From Paenalicyclobacillus ferrooxydans (GTDB lineage Bacteria > Bacillota > Bacilli > Alicyclobacillales > Alicyclobacillaceae): a DNA stretch of 64,000 bases. The notes under the pieces were generated by a model. That model was not told where the DNA came from. It did no database searches and saw only the letters and a program-made list of their open reading frames with translations. This document shows positions 52,838-62,295 of the stretch, one piece after another. Location of the stretch: positions 1 to 64,000 of the forward strand of contig NZ_LJCO01000082.1 of the NCBI RefSeq assembly GCF_001399675.1. The letters run 5' to 3'. Within the stretch, counting starts at the first letter, position 1. Every line of letters begins with the position of its first letter. A program made the translations under genes and the position numbers.

Positions 52838-54076
52838 ATGCTTCGAGAAGGGTTACAGAAGTACGCAGAACTGGCTTTGAAGGTTGGCCTGAATCTGCAA
52901 AAGGATCAAATTCTGGTCGTTGGCTATGGGAATCGGCAGGTCTTGCCGGAACACGTCCAGTTTTCCGAAATCTTAACTGAAACAGCCTATGACATGGGTG
53001 CGAGATTCGTACAAGTGGACTGGGGCGATGAACACTGGATTCGTGAAACGGTAGCACGCGGTGATCTAAAACTCCTCGAAGAACGGTATCGCTGGCAGGC
53101 TCAGTGGGTAGAGCAGCTCGCAAGCGAAGGCGCGGCTTATCTAGCACTGCCTGCGTCAAATCCGGATCTGTTTCAAGGCGTAGACTCGGCACGTGTGGGA
53201 ACAGCAGAACGAGTCCATCGTCAGACATTCCAGCCGTTCACCCGACGCCGGACCAATGAAGAGTACAGTTGGTCTCTGCTCTCTGTGCCGACTCAGGCTT
53301 GGGCAGACAAAGTGTTTCCCAACCTGCCCGCAGCAAACCGCGTAGATGCCCTTTGGGAGGCAATTTTGTATTGCAGTCGTGCGCTCGGAGACAACCCGGT
53401 CCAGGAGTGGACTGACCACATTGAGCGCCTGCGCGGACGTGCAGATTGGTTGAATCAACTGAACTTCCGAAAGCTCCACTATCACGGTGGGGGGACGGAC
53501 TTGTTCATTGAGTTCCATCCCGAGCACTTCTGGAAAGCGGCGCTCAATACAACACCTGACGGAATCCAGTATGTTCCGAACATGCCTACGGAGGAAGTAT
53601 TCACTGCGCCGTTGAAAACAGGCGTCAATGGTGTCGTGAAGAGCACGATGCCACTGAACCACGGTGGTGCTTTGATTGAGGGCCTCGAGCTCACCTTTGA
53701 GAATGGGCGAATTGTGGATTTCAAGGCGGATTCAGGAGTGGACGCTTTACGCAATATCGTCGAGACGGACGAAGGCAGTCATTATCTTGGCGAGGCTGCA
53801 CTGGTTCCTGTCAATTCACCAATCGCTGAGCGTAATCTGCTGTTCTACAACACGCTGTTCGATGAGAATGCCTCCTGCCATTTGGCGATTGGCATGGCCT
53901 ACCCGCTCATCAAAGGCGGACGTGATTTGCCCCGCGAAAAGTGGGAGGAGAATGGACTCAATGACAGCCTTGTGCACGTGGACTTCATGATTGGTTCACC
54001 GGCGCTGAACATTGATGCCGAATTGGCAGACGGATCCGTGGTTCAGGTCATGAAGGACGGCCGCTTCGTTCAATAA
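52838..54076 (+). CDS. M29-family aminopeptidase (AmpS/PepS)
   Basis: The 412-residue cytosolic metallo-aminopeptidase matches the M29 family of heat-stable peptidases. Likely metal ligands are the glutamates in MPTEEVFTAP and HYLGEAALVP and the histidines and aspartate in ASCHLAIG and VHVDFMIG. Length and ligand spacing are normal. GGGAGG precedes the ATG. The gene ends at a strong terminator. Confidence 0.93.
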   Translation: MLREGLQKYAELALKVGLNLQKDQILVVGYGNRQVLPEHVQFSEILTETAYDMGARFVQVDWGDEHWIRETVARGDLKLLEERYRWQAQWVEQLASEGAAYLALPASNPDLFQGVDSARVGTAERVHRQTFQPFTRRRTNEEYSWSLLSVPTQAWADKVFPNLPAANRVDALWEAILYCSRALGDNPVQEWTDHIERLRGRADWLNQLNFRKLHYHGGGTDLFIEFHPEHFWKAALNTTPDGIQYVPNMPTEEVFTAPLKTGVNGVVKSTMPLNHGGALIEGLELTFENGRIVDFKADSGVDALRNIVETDEGSHYLGEAALVPVNSPIAERNLLFYNTLFDENASCHLAIGMAYPLIKGGRDLPREKWEENGLNDSLVHVDFMIGSPALNIDAELADGSVVQVMKDGRFVQ

Positions 54077-54103
54077 ATGGATAAAACGAGAAATGGATAA
54101 AAC
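54075..54103. repeat. 13-bp direct repeat at the end of the M29 gene
   Basis: AAATGGATAAAAC occurs at 54075-54087 and 54091-54103. The first copy overlaps the stop codon, so it is probably a small duplication in the 3' untranslated region. Confidence 0.55.
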
Positions 54104-54104
54104 A

Positions 54105-54137
54105 ACCGTGGGAACTCCTCCCACGGTCGTTCTTTTT
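54105..54137 (+). terminator. intrinsic terminator of the M29 gene
   Basis: ACCGTGGGA (54105-54113) pairs with TCCCACGGT (54119-54127) around a 5-base loop, followed by a T-rich tract (54130-54137). Confidence 0.92.
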
Positions 54138-54913
54138 TATAACAGCTCTCGCTTGCGAAATGAAGCCGTCATAAATCGGTAGGTCGCTTTTGCTTTCGTT
54201 AACCAAGCTATTCGAGCTCCGTTTTTCGACCCGGCTGCCATGCGTGAGACAAGAAACTCCGCGACAGTTTCCGGTCTGTCGCCTAGAATGTTGAACACCT
54301 TTTTAACTCTTGCCTCATCATTGAGAATGCTCTGGGATTTTGTGATAAAGTCGGTCACCATCATTCCCGGGCTGATACAACCAACGTTCACCGATGTGCC
54401 CGCGGCTTCCTTCGCCAGTGCCTCTGTGAAATAGGTAATGGCACGTTTCGTGGTCCCGTACAAGTTCAGTCCAGCCTGCTGCATGTCGTTGCTGCCGAAT
54501 CCTTCGACGTTAAAGATGCGGCCATGTTTCTGACGGAGCATACCATGCATAGCCACCTGAGACCCGTAAATGACGCCGAGGAGGTTGGTGCGGACAACGT
54601 GATCGACATCCTCAGGGGAAATGTCCCACAAATGTACATCAGGCTGATTGATGCCCGCGTTATTGATCCAGATGTCGACAACGCCCCATCGCTCAACGGC
54701 TGATTCCCAAAGGCGCACAACGTCTCGTCTGTCCTGAACATCACAGGGGACTGTCAAGATACGGTCTTGGTATTCTCCAAGCTGTGCCTTGGCAGAAGAA
54801 AGCGCTTCTTCTGTTCGCCCAGAGAGTGTTACCAGGTAGCCTCGCTGTAAAAAGCAACGTGCCATCGCAAACCCAAGTCCACGTGTACTGCCTGTAATCA
54901 CAACGCTAGGCAT
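54137..54913 (-). CDS. short-chain dehydrogenase/reductase
   Basis: The 258-residue NAD(P)-dependent SDR has the cofactor motif TGSTRGLG, the NNAG motif and the active-site YGTTK (Tyr and Lys). The catalytic serine is not in its usual form; the region reads NVEGFGSN, so a neighbouring residue may take its part. It would reduce or oxidise a small carbonyl compound. The ATG is preceded by AGGAGG. The gene converges on the M29 terminator. Confidence 0.92.
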   Translation of the reverse strand: MPSVVITGSTRGLGFAMARCFLQRGYLVTLSGRTEEALSSAKAQLGEYQDRILTVPCDVQDRRDVVRLWESAVERWGVVDIWINNAGINQPDVHLWDISPEDVDHVVRTNLLGVIYGSQVAMHGMLRQKHGRIFNVEGFGSNDMQQAGLNLYGTTKRAITYFTEALAKEAAGTSVNVGCISPGMMVTDFITKSQSILNDEARVKKVFNILGDRPETVAEFLVSRMAAGSKNGARIAWLTKAKATYRFMTASFRKRELL

Positions 54914-55190
54914 TCAGAGACCTCCTCTTTACTCTGTGGCCACTCAGGCATTGTCCGTAATATCTCACGCGTATCATAGCCTGCAAACATACGGCGTGTA
55001 AAGGCAATATGTGGATAGCGACTCTCTCTGCCCATTGTTTGTGAGCAATTTGCTAAGAAAGGCAGTTCGGTGATTGTGCTTGGCTGAATGTGACTGGGTA
55101 GGATCTCGTAAATCGGCTATACTCTTTGTGGACTTGGATGAATCCTGAATTGGATAGATCTTGAATCTAGCCACAGAAAGGGACTGTACG

Positions 55191-55329
55191 ATGGAGAAGG
55201 TTGTATTTATTGAAGTTGGAATGGGCATTGACCTGCATGGTCAGGATGTCACACAGGCCTTCTGTGAAGGCGTGTAAAAATGCCATCGGGCACAAATCGA
55301 TGAACGCTGTCGTTGAGGTTGGCCGCTGA
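55191..55329 (+). pseudogene. Lin0512-family remnant with frameshift
   Basis: An ATG at 55191 with AAAGGGA seven bases upstream reads MEKVVFIEVGMGIDLHGQDV, the start typical of Lin0512-family proteins. It stops at TAA 55275-55277. A +1 shift recovers KNAIGHKSMNAV, which continues the family pattern, then stops again at 55329. Intact members are over 100 residues, so this is a decayed, truncated copy. Family assignment is from memory of the sequence pattern. No gene was seen in 54914-55190. Confidence 0.6.
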
Positions 55330-55366
55330 GGGGGATGTGGACGGAGTTCCACATGCAGACAGATAA

Positions 55367-55412
55367 GGCCGCTCCTCCATCAGGTAACTGAAGCCTGTAC
55401 TGGAGAGCGGCC
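55367..55412 (-). terminator. hairpin terminator for the small lipoprotein gene
   Basis: GGCCGCTC (55367-55374) pairs with GAGCGGCC (55405-55412), extended by TCCA/TGGA past one bulged C. On the minus strand TTATCTGTCT follows the stem, which fits termination of the lipoprotein gene. Confidence 0.6.
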
Positions 55413-55424
55413 GTGTGCGCGGAA

Positions 55425-55607
55425 CTACATCGCGTTGTTGGTCATATTACTGACACCGTTTTGCACAGCATTTGTCGTGTTCTGAATTGCGTTGCCTGTG
55501 TTATTTACGGCGTTCTGCACAGTATTTGCGGCATTGTTGGCTGCTCCGCAGCCACCGAGCGTCAGCATGACAGTCACTGCAGAGAAAGCAATCCACATCT
55601 TTTTCAC
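55425..55607 (-). CDS. small asparagine-rich lipoprotein with 7-residue repeats
   Basis: The 60-residue product has a lipoprotein signal peptide ending in the lipobox LGGC. The mature part is built of degenerate seven-residue repeats (NAANTVQ, NAVNNTG, NAIQNTT, NAVQNGV), which would form an amphipathic helix. The GTG at 55607 is favoured by AGGAAG five bases upstream. No specific family is recognised. Small helical lipoproteins of this type are common in Gram-positive envelopes. Confidence 0.65.
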   Translation of the reverse strand: MKKMWIAFSAVTVMLTLGGCGAANNAANTVQNAVNNTGNAIQNTTNAVQNGVSNMTNNAM

Positions 55608-55774
55608 AACGTCTTCCTCCTCGGAAATGAGTTCAGTCTCCATAAGTTTCCGTTCTATGGGAGTGAATTATGCATACCTGCGAACACAGGATGAGTTTCA
55701 CGACCACTACGGATGGGTGTTCCTGACGGTCTCAGGATGAAATTTCATGGTCCTTTGCAGAAAGGGGTGGAACT

Positions 55775-56653
55775 GTGGCAGATCAACCGTACCAACAATG
55801 GAGTCACGAGGCTGCTGAAGCAAGTGGCAGTGTGGCACTGATTACCGGGACAAACAGCGGATTCGGTTTGCTTACGAGCATCGCTTTGGCGAAAGACGGC
55901 TATCAGGTCATTTCCACGATGAGAAACACCGGCAAAGGGGATACTCTTCGTTCAGCAGCGGGCCGGGCGGGGGTGACGGACCGGATCGACATCATGCAGA
56001 TGGATGTGACCAATGAAACCCAAGTTCGCGATGTAGTTGAACGTGTGGTTGCCAGATACGGACGAATCGACGTCCTCATTAATAACGCAGGCTATGCCGC
56101 CGGCGGGCTCGTTGAGGAAGTAGCCCTATCGGAATGGCGGCGCCAGTTTGAAACGAATGTCTTCGGTGTTTTGGCTTGTACGCAGGCGGTGCTTCCCTGC
56201 ATGCGCGAGCAGGGAGCAGGGCGAATTGTTACCGTCAGCAGCATCAGTGGGCGAATTGCCATGCCGGGTCTCGGGCCATACAGTGCGTCCAAGTTTGCAT
56301 TGGAAGGTATGATGGAGAGTCTGCGCTTTGAAGTTGCTCGTTACGGGATAAGTGTCGTACTTATCGAGCCTGGACCGTACCAAACGAATGTATGGGAAAA
56401 CAGTCTGAGGGGGTACCAGATGGACCCAGATTCACCCTACAGCGACACGGCCAACCGGTTGTACAAGCAGGTACAAAACACTGCTAAGTCAGCTGGCGAT
56501 CCGATGGAGGTCGTAGGCGTTATCCGAAAAGTCTTGCGACATCGCTCACCGAAGTTCCGTTATCCGGTTGGCAAAGGCATGAGACTCGCACTGACGGCAC
56601 GCAAATGGTTGCCGTGGAGACTGTTCGAACGAGTAGTTCAGTCACAAATGTAA
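55775..56653 (+). CDS. short-chain dehydrogenase/reductase, retinol-dehydrogenase-like
   Basis: The 292-residue SDR has TGTNSGFG for cofactor binding, NNAGYA, the catalytic serine region VSSISGR and YSASK (Tyr and Lys). The classical set is therefore complete, unlike in the SDR at 54137. Its order resembles the retinol/steroid-type oxidoreductases often found singly in bacterial genomes. The GTG start has GAAAGGGG upstream. The substrate is unknown. Confidence 0.93.
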   Translation: MADQPYQQWSHEAAEASGSVALITGTNSGFGLLTSIALAKDGYQVISTMRNTGKGDTLRSAAGRAGVTDRIDIMQMDVTNETQVRDVVERVVARYGRIDVLINNAGYAAGGLVEEVALSEWRRQFETNVFGVLACTQAVLPCMREQGAGRIVTVSSISGRIAMPGLGPYSASKFALEGMMESLRFEVARYGISVVLIEPGPYQTNVWENSLRGYQMDPDSPYSDTANRLYKQVQNTAKSAGDPMEVVGVIRKVLRHRSPKFRYPVGKGMRLALTARKWLPWRLFERVVQSQM

Positions 56654-56700
56654 GATGGAATGGCTGTTGGCCTATGGGCGCTCGGGGGTGGGAACTTTGC

Positions 56701-56754
56701 GGCTGCCAGCCTGCGCAGTAATTCTGTCTCTGGCTCGATCGGAAGCTGGCAGCC
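56701..56754. repeat. long-loop inverted repeat between SDR and CocE genes
   Basis: GGCTGCCAGC (56701-56710) is the exact reverse complement of GCTGGCAGCC (56745-56754), 34 bases apart. It lies between two convergent genes and may be their shared terminator. Confidence 0.45.
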
Positions 56755-56777
56755 ACCTTATCCCATCCTAATGGAGA

Positions 56778-58511
56778 CTAATTTCGCGGAATAACGGGTA
56801 ACAGGATGTGCGACGGATGAGCCGCATCGTGCAAAATGGTCTGTGTTGCGACGACAAACTCGGCTGTCTCCTGGTTGGACGCACCAGTATTCAGGTTTCG
56901 GTTCCATTTCGGGAAGTTGCTGCTTGTCACCTGAACGCGAACTCGATGCCCAGACAGGAACACGTTACTCGTTGCCCAGAGGTCGATGTCGACTTCGTAG
57001 AGTGCGCCGGGTTCTATCAGTTCCGGTTGCTCGAAGCTGTCGCGGTAACGCATCCGGATAACGCCGTCGGCGATGTTGATGGACGTTCCGTCTGGGTAGA
57101 CATCTGTGAGCCTCACGACGAAGTCCGTATCCGGCGCACTGCTTTTCACCCACAACTTCGCGGTCAACGGACCGGTTACTTCGAGCGGCGCCTCGAGCAC
57201 TTCAGAGGTGAACACGAGAACATCGTCCCGTTCCTCAACCACTGACTGTTCAATCGGGCCAGGCGGGTAGGCCGCAGTCATCAGCAGGTTACCCCCGTTC
57301 GTGAGGACCGGGTTCGCTGGATCGTACATATAGACGTCCGCGGGACTGTTATCTGCGGGGGTGTGGAAGCTGAGTCGTCCATTGCCGTGTTTGGAGTTGG
57401 CATGTCCGTCGCTGTTCAGATAAAACGGTGTATACTTGGTCTCCGGCAGCGGCCAATCGGTCGCCACGCGCCACTTGTTTTCGCCCATGACAAAGATACG
57501 GATCGGAGGCTCCGATGCAAGGTCGTTCTCAATCCCTTTCAACCGAGCGTCAAACCACCGTTGATGCAGCGTCGTGGAATCAAATTTCAGATCGAGAAAG
57601 TTGCTGTTCGCGGCCATGCCAAAATCGAGATCGCCGACGGCGTTACCGTAGTTGCTGTGCGTCCACGGTCCGATAATGATGCGGGTTTCACGGCCAAGCT
57701 CGCGCAGACGCAGGAAACTTGCGATGGTGCTCTTTAGGAACACGTCATACCAGCCGCCAACCAGGTGAGCATCCACCTGCATGGATTCATAGTGCGGGTG
57801 GATAGAGATGGAGCGCCAAGCGTCGGTATAGCGGTCTTCGAGCATCTGATCGAAGAACTCTGGCAGCACATCGGCGCGTTTCATGGGTGTGAAGTCTTTC
57901 AGCGGAAGTTCAAAGTATCCTTGATGTGACAAGTGGTCTACGTCGTAGACCAGCCGTCCGAACTGCATCGGGAACTCCGGACTTTGACTTCTTGAGCGCA
58001 ACAGTTCAGGGAGGGCCATTCCACCCGTGTACCACGACGCTGCCATACCCCACTCATAAGCGCCGTTCCTGTACCCGACTCCTTGCCAGCCATCGTCAAA
58101 CGCGACCATTGGCATCACAGCCTTCAGCGCAGGATGCCCGCCTGCTGCAGCTGCCCACTGCGTATAGGCAAAGTAGGATGCGCCGTACATGCCGATCGAT
58201 CCGTTAGAACCAGGCATTTTTGAGGCCCAATCCACAGTGTCGTAGCCATCGTCGAACTCCTGTATGAACCCTCGAAACTCTCCGCCGGATGCGAATCTGC
58301 CGCGGCAGTCTTGAATGACGAGAATGTAGCCCGCCTCAGCGAGCCGTACTGGATCGAGAATCGCGTACGCAAAACCGGTGTCTTTGCCATAGGGCAGACG
58401 CGTTACAATGACAGGGTACTCACCATTTTCCAGAGGACGAAATACATTGGCGCGCAGAATGACACCATCCCGCATCGGTACCGCTACATTCCGCTCAAAG
58501 ACTACGCGCAT
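56778..58511 (-). CDS. CocE/NonD family alpha/beta hydrolase
   Basis: The 577-residue protein has the X-Pro dipeptidyl-peptidase S15-like hydrolase domain (about 15-280), with nucleophile S112 in GMYGASYFAYTQ. Before it stands the oxyanion region VIQDCRGRFASGG. The later acid and histidine (GGWYDVF, IGPWTHSN) come next. A C-terminal jelly-roll domain (about 320-577) is typical. Relatives cleave esters such as cocaine, or amides and acyl-peptides. No signal peptide is visible. It ends near a long-loop inverted repeat. Confidence 0.93.
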   Translation of the reverse strand: MRVVFERNVAVPMRDGVILRANVFRPLENGEYPVIVTRLPYGKDTGFAYAILDPVRLAEAGYILVIQDCRGRFASGGEFRGFIQEFDDGYDTVDWASKMPGSNGSIGMYGASYFAYTQWAAAAGGHPALKAVMPMVAFDDGWQGVGYRNGAYEWGMAASWYTGGMALPELLRSRSQSPEFPMQFGRLVYDVDHLSHQGYFELPLKDFTPMKRADVLPEFFDQMLEDRYTDAWRSISIHPHYESMQVDAHLVGGWYDVFLKSTIASFLRLRELGRETRIIIGPWTHSNYGNAVGDLDFGMAANSNFLDLKFDSTTLHQRWFDARLKGIENDLASEPPIRIFVMGENKWRVATDWPLPETKYTPFYLNSDGHANSKHGNGRLSFHTPADNSPADVYMYDPANPVLTNGGNLLMTAAYPPGPIEQSVVEERDDVLVFTSEVLEAPLEVTGPLTAKLWVKSSAPDTDFVVRLTDVYPDGTSINIADGVIRMRYRDSFEQPELIEPGALYEVDIDLWATSNVFLSGHRVRVQVTSSNFPKWNRNLNTGASNQETAEFVVATQTILHDAAHPSHILLPVIPRN

Positions 58512-58701
58512 TCGACAGTCACCCCTAAATTTACAGTATGATCCATTTTAACATACATGATAGAATAGACAGGTGGATTTTGTCGTCTTATGTTGAAATA
58601 ATTCGTCGCATTAGGTATTTCGTGTTATTGAATATTTATGATAGATGCTGGCAGATGCAAGACCGGACGATGGTGTGAAATGAAAGAGGGATGACGGGGA
58701 C

Positions 58702-59379
58702 ATGCGGAAGATAAAAAAAGCACTGGGAACTACAGGGGATTCGGGTTTCAACCGGCCTTGGAAGCAGCAGCGGAGACGATACGCGGCGGTGGCCGCTGTC
58801 GGGCTGATGGCGATTGTTGGAGTTGCAGGTTGCGGGGCGGTCACGTCAAACGGGACAGCAGTCAGGAACGGCACAGCGACTTCAAAGGGGCAGAACCCGA
58901 ACCCGCCGTTTGCCAATCGGTTGAAAGAGGAGCCGGCTACACCGGATCCAAAGTTCGATCCGACGCAAGGTCAAGCCAACGTCTACGATAATGTCACGGT
59001 GTACACGGCTGACGGAACGAAGGTGGTCCTGAACGCGAGTCAGATACCGATTTTGTTTGAAGCCTACTGGTGCCCGCATTGCCAACGCACGCTTGTTCTG
59101 TTGCATCACAATCGGAGTAAGCTCAAACAGTTTCCCGTGCTGGTCAGCATGGGCTTTGCACAAGGGACAAGCCTTGCCGAAGCTGTGAAGATCACACAGC
59201 AGGAGGATCAGTACTTTCACTTGACGAACGTCAAACAGTATTACTACCTCGGCAACAACTCTCAGAACCTCGTTCCCGAAGGGTTCCCGACAATGGCTTT
59301 TCCAGGCCAAGGCGCCGTCCTCACGATGGCTGGGGAGCATACACTTGGTGCCTGGACACAGGCGCTTTCTAGTCAGTAA
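58702..59379 (+). CDS. thioredoxin-like lipoprotein
   Basis: The 225-residue protein is exported by a lipoprotein signal (lipobox VAGC44) after a basic N-terminal region. The outer domain has a thioredoxin fold with the redox motif C124-P-H-C127 and the cis-proline in EGFPTMAF. It is likely an envelope thiol oxidoreductase that assists disulfide or cytochrome maturation. A tandem of acidic, proline-rich residues (about 68-90) links the lipid anchor to the domain. GGGGAC precedes the ATG. Confidence 0.9.
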   Translation: MRKIKKALGTTGDSGFNRPWKQQRRRYAAVAAVGLMAIVGVAGCGAVTSNGTAVRNGTATSKGQNPNPPFANRLKEEPATPDPKFDPTQGQANVYDNVTVYTADGTKVVLNASQIPILFEAYWCPHCQRTLVLLHHNRSKLKQFPVLVSMGFAQGTSLAEAVKITQQEDQYFHLTNVKQYYYLGNNSQNLVPEGFPTMAFPGQGAVLTMAGEHTLGAWTQALSSQ

Positions 59380-59424
59380 CAGATAAGATGAACCTGTTTC
59401 GCGGCCCAGGACCTGGTGCTGTTC

Positions 59425-60330
59425 TCAGACCCCCCGCAATAAGTCCGCAAGAGCCACTTGTGGATCCTGAAACTGAAACTCGTAGCCTGAATGCTGTACG
59501 ACCTCAGGCAAGACTCGCTGGCCCTCGAGGATAATCTCGGACATGCTGCCAAACAGCAGCCGCATCATCAAGGCAGGAACCGGGAACCAATGAGGGCGAT
59601 GCAGCACAGCGCCTATCAAGCGCCCGAACTCATCCATTCTCACAGGGTTCGGAGCGGTGACGTTGACAGGACCGGAAATTTGCCTGTTTGCGATGCAAAA
59701 TTGAATGATACCGACCACGTCAGCGATGTGGATCCAAGATACCCACTGCCGCCCGGATCCGACTCGACCGCCTGCAAACAGACGGTAGGGTGTGACCATC
59801 GGCGGCAGGGCGCCACCGTGAAGGCTTAGGACAACCCCCGTTCGAAGCAGCACGACGCGCGTCTGCTTGGCAGCGTTCTCTGCAGCCTGCTCCCAGCCCA
59901 TGGTTACTTCGGGGAGAAAACCGGTTCCGGGAGCACTATCTTCAACAAATGTTGCAGTTTCCGAAGAACCGTAGTATCCAACCGCCGATCCGCTGACAAA
60001 CACCTCAGGCATACGGTCGAGAGACGCGATAGCACCAGAGAGCGCACGCGTCAGTTCAATCCGACTTTGACGAATGCTCCTGCGTCGATTTTGAGTCCAG
60101 CGTCCACCGGAGATAGATTCACCAGCAAGATTGACAATCGCGTAAGGCCCTGTGACGGGGAGTGCTTCAATATCTTTGCGAAGGGTGCCGAGAGAGTATG
60201 TATGCACAGTCCCATACTCGACCGGGCCGGAATTTCTGGACATCACCCACGCGTGGTGACCTGATTTTTCAACAGCCGCCGCAAGGGATTGACCAATCAG
60301 ACCACTACCGCCAAAAATACACATGTCCAT
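59425..60330 (-). CDS. TIGR01777 family NAD-dependent epimerase/dehydratase
   Basis: The 301-residue SDR-type protein (YfcH/SDR39U1 group) has the N-terminal cofactor motif IFGGSGLIGQSL, NLAGESISGGRWT and the WEQAAENAA region. The family is conserved, but its substrate is unknown. ATG 60330 is chosen because the cofactor motif starts three residues later and a G-rich site precedes it; an in-frame upstream start would add eight residues. Confidence 0.92.
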   Translation of the reverse strand: MDMCIFGGSGLIGQSLAAAVEKSGHHAWVMSRNSGPVEYGTVHTYSLGTLRKDIEALPVTGPYAIVNLAGESISGGRWTQNRRRSIRQSRIELTRALSGAIASLDRMPEVFVSGSAVGYYGSSETATFVEDSAPGTGFLPEVTMGWEQAAENAAKQTRVVLLRTGVVLSLHGGALPPMVTPYRLFAGGRVGSGRQWVSWIHIADVVGIIQFCIANRQISGPVNVTAPNPVRMDEFGRLIGAVLHRPHWFPVPALMMRLLFGSMSEIILEGQRVLPEVVQHSGYEFQFQDPQVALADLLRGV

Positions 60331-60480
60331 TTGCAGGCCCCCCGCAATTTGCATGATTCGGGCCTAGCATACCACGACGAATATGTTCTCGGTAGTCAAT
60401 TTCTTTCCGGAACAGCTGGTCAACCTCACGCGAATTCGGCACAATGGAAAAGTAGAACTAACGAGAGGAAGGTGAAACCG

Positions 60481-60807
60481 ATGTTAGTTGTCACTACGGA
60501 AGGCGTCCCAGGTTATGAGGTCACGGAGGTGCTCGGACAAGTGTTTGGTGTCGTTGTCCGCAGCCGCGGCATTGGCGGAAATCTTGTTGCGGGGCTGCGC
60601 AGCATCGTCGGCGGAGAGATTAAGGAGTACACAGAGTTGCTCGAAGATGCCCGCAAAAGTGCCGTGGACAGATTGGTGAAAAATGCCCATGCAATGGGGG
60701 CAAACGGAATTGTTATGATGCGGTTTGACTCCAGCGAAATTGGACAGACGATGTCAGAGATTGTGGCCTATGGCACTGCCGTCGTCTTGAGAAAGGTTTC
60801 GGCGTGA
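60481..60807 (+). CDS. YbjQ family protein (UPF0145)
   Basis: The 108-residue protein matches the YbjQ/UPF0145 family. It has the pattern LVVTTEGVPGYEV at the start, RSRGIGGNLVAGLRSIVGGEI in the middle and the ending IVAYGTAVVLRK. The family forms pentamers, and a metal-binding role was suggested but is unproven. The ATG has GAGGAAGG eight bases upstream. It overlaps the next small gene by four bases (GTGA). Confidence 0.92.
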   Translation: MLVVTTEGVPGYEVTEVLGQVFGVVVRSRGIGGNLVAGLRSIVGGEIKEYTELLEDARKSAVDRLVKNAHAMGANGIVMMRFDSSEIGQTMSEIVAYGTAVVLRKVSA

Positions 60808-61052
60808 AGGTCATAGGTGCCTATTTTCTGTTGGACCTGCTGGTTGGAGTGTTGATAATCGTCATTGCGTTCCAAGCCACGAATCGCTACAGGCATCGCA
60901 GAGGCAGAGAGATTGACTCTATCCCGCCTGGGTTTCAGCGTACCGAAGAAGTAACGATAGATCCGACAACAGGCGTCCGTATGGTCGTGTGGTATAACGA
61001 GGAAACCGGACAACGCATATACGTCCCGGAGACGAAAAAGAAGCCAAGCTGA
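60804..61052 (+). CDS. small single-helix membrane protein
   Basis: The 82-residue protein has one N-terminal membrane helix (about 5-24) and a basic cytoplasmic tail with the pattern VTIDPTTGVRMVVWYNEETGQRIYV. Its GTG start overlaps the YbjQ stop, so both are co-translated. No function is known. A textbook terminator follows. Confidence 0.75.
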   Translation: MKVIGAYFLLDLLVGVLIIVIAFQATNRYRHRRGREIDSIPPGFQRTEEVTIDPTTGVRMVVWYNEETGQRIYVPETKKKPS

Positions 61053-61068
61053 CACCCTGCAAACAGAC

Positions 61069-61100
61069 AAGCCCAGCAGTTTATCACCGCTGGGCTTTTT
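61069..61100 (+). terminator. intrinsic terminator of the ybjQ operon
   Basis: AAGCCCAGC (61069-61077) pairs with GCTGGGCTT (61089-61097) around an 11-base loop and continues into a T-tract (61096-61100). Confidence 0.92.
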
Positions 61101-61175
61101 GAATTCAGAGCCGTCTGTTTTGGCTGGGTTTGCTGTTCTAGCTGAGTTTTCTCATGTCTTGAGAGACACATGTTG

Positions 61176-62129
61176 TCACAGTTTTCGAAGATGTACCTCT
61201 TGCACGGCATGGTCTTGGCCCTTCGACAGGATGAGGTCGGCCCGGTACTTGGTTGGGGCGATGTTGTGATGTAAATTAACACCATTAATGCTCGTCCAGA
61301 TGCCCAAGGCTACCTCATAAGCCTCCGTCGGGCTCAGGTCTTTATAACGGTGAAAATATGATGTTGGGTTCTGAAATGCAGTTTTCCGAAGGGCTTCAAA
61401 CCTGTCGATGTACCATTGACGGATGTGACTCTCAGCAGCGTCAACGTAGATTGAGAAATCAAAGAAGTCAGAGACGAACAATTGGGCACGTGAATCCCCG
61501 GACTGCGTTTGTAATACATTCAATCCTTCAACAATCAGGATATCAGGTTGGTGAACAACCTGAACTTCATCTGGGAGTATATCGTACTCAAGGTGCGAGT
61601 ACACCGGTACGGTGACCTCTGGTACACCTGATTTGACGTCACGTAAAAACTGTAACAGCTTCCGGACGTTGTAGCTCTCCGGGAAGCCCTTGCGTCCGAG
61701 TATGCCCCGATCTTCGAGAACCCGGTTTGGATAGAGAAACCCATCCGTCGTGACTAGCTCAACTTTGGGATGATTCGGCCAGCGTGCGAGCAAGGCTCGA
61801 ACCAACCGTGCGGTCGTGCTTTTTCCAACCGCTACGCTCCCGGCGATCCCGATGATGTACGGCACTTTCGCGCTCTGGTTGCCGAGAAACAGTTTTTTCG
61901 CCTGATAGAGGTTTTGGGTAGCTCCTACATAGAGATTGAGCAGTCGGGAGAGAGGCAGGTAAATTACCTCGACTTCCTCAAGCGATATCTCTACGTTGAG
62001 ACCCTTCAATTCCTCGAGTTCTGCCAGCGTAAGTGGCAGCGGTGTTGCCAAGCGCAACTTGCCCCAGGCAGCCCTGTCAAATGTCTCATATGGCGAAAGT
62101 CGCTGGCTGATGCGGGCTGACTGCGGCAT
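61176..62129 (-). CDS. coaA: type I pantothenate kinase
   Basis: The 317-residue P-loop kinase phosphorylates pantothenate, the first step to coenzyme A. Walker A is GSVAVGKS (97-104). The family motifs TTDGFLYPN and GFPESYN follow, with PVYSHLEYD and [13 protein letters not shown] later. It is the prokaryotic CoaA (type I) and not the CoaX form. ATG 62129 is chosen since a G-rich site precedes it; the ATG at 62153 is possible but lacks a site. The length is near that of the E. coli enzyme. Confidence 0.95.
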   Translation of the reverse strand: MPQSARISQRLSPYETFDRAAWGKLRLATPLPLTLAELEELKGLNVEISLEEVEVIYLPLSRLLNLYVGATQNLYQAKKLFLGNQSAKVPYIIGIAGSVAVGKSTTARLVRALLARWPNHPKVELVTTDGFLYPNRVLEDRGILGRKGFPESYNVRKLLQFLRDVKSGVPEVTVPVYSHLEYDILPDEVQVVHQPDILIVEGLNVLQTQSGDSRAQLFVSDFFDFSIYVDAAESHIRQWYIDRFEALRKTAFQNPTSYFHRYKDLSPTEAYEVALGIWTSINGVNLHHNIAPTKYRADLILSKGQDHAVQEVHLRKL

Positions 62130-62295
62130 CGTTGCCATCCCCCCACTCTTCATTGGAATGACCGATATTCAAACGAGCGTACGAGCGAATTCCGATTCGT
62201 CGCAGTCGACATCGTGTCATTCGTCTTCTCACCATTATACAGAACTTGCCCGCTTCGCCAATGGGGATATTTTAATCTCTGAATGATATTCACGT

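Noticed and set aside
54075-54103. 13-bp direct repeat as a phage attachment site
   Set aside because: No integrase, tRNA gene or mobile element is near; it looks like a small local duplication.
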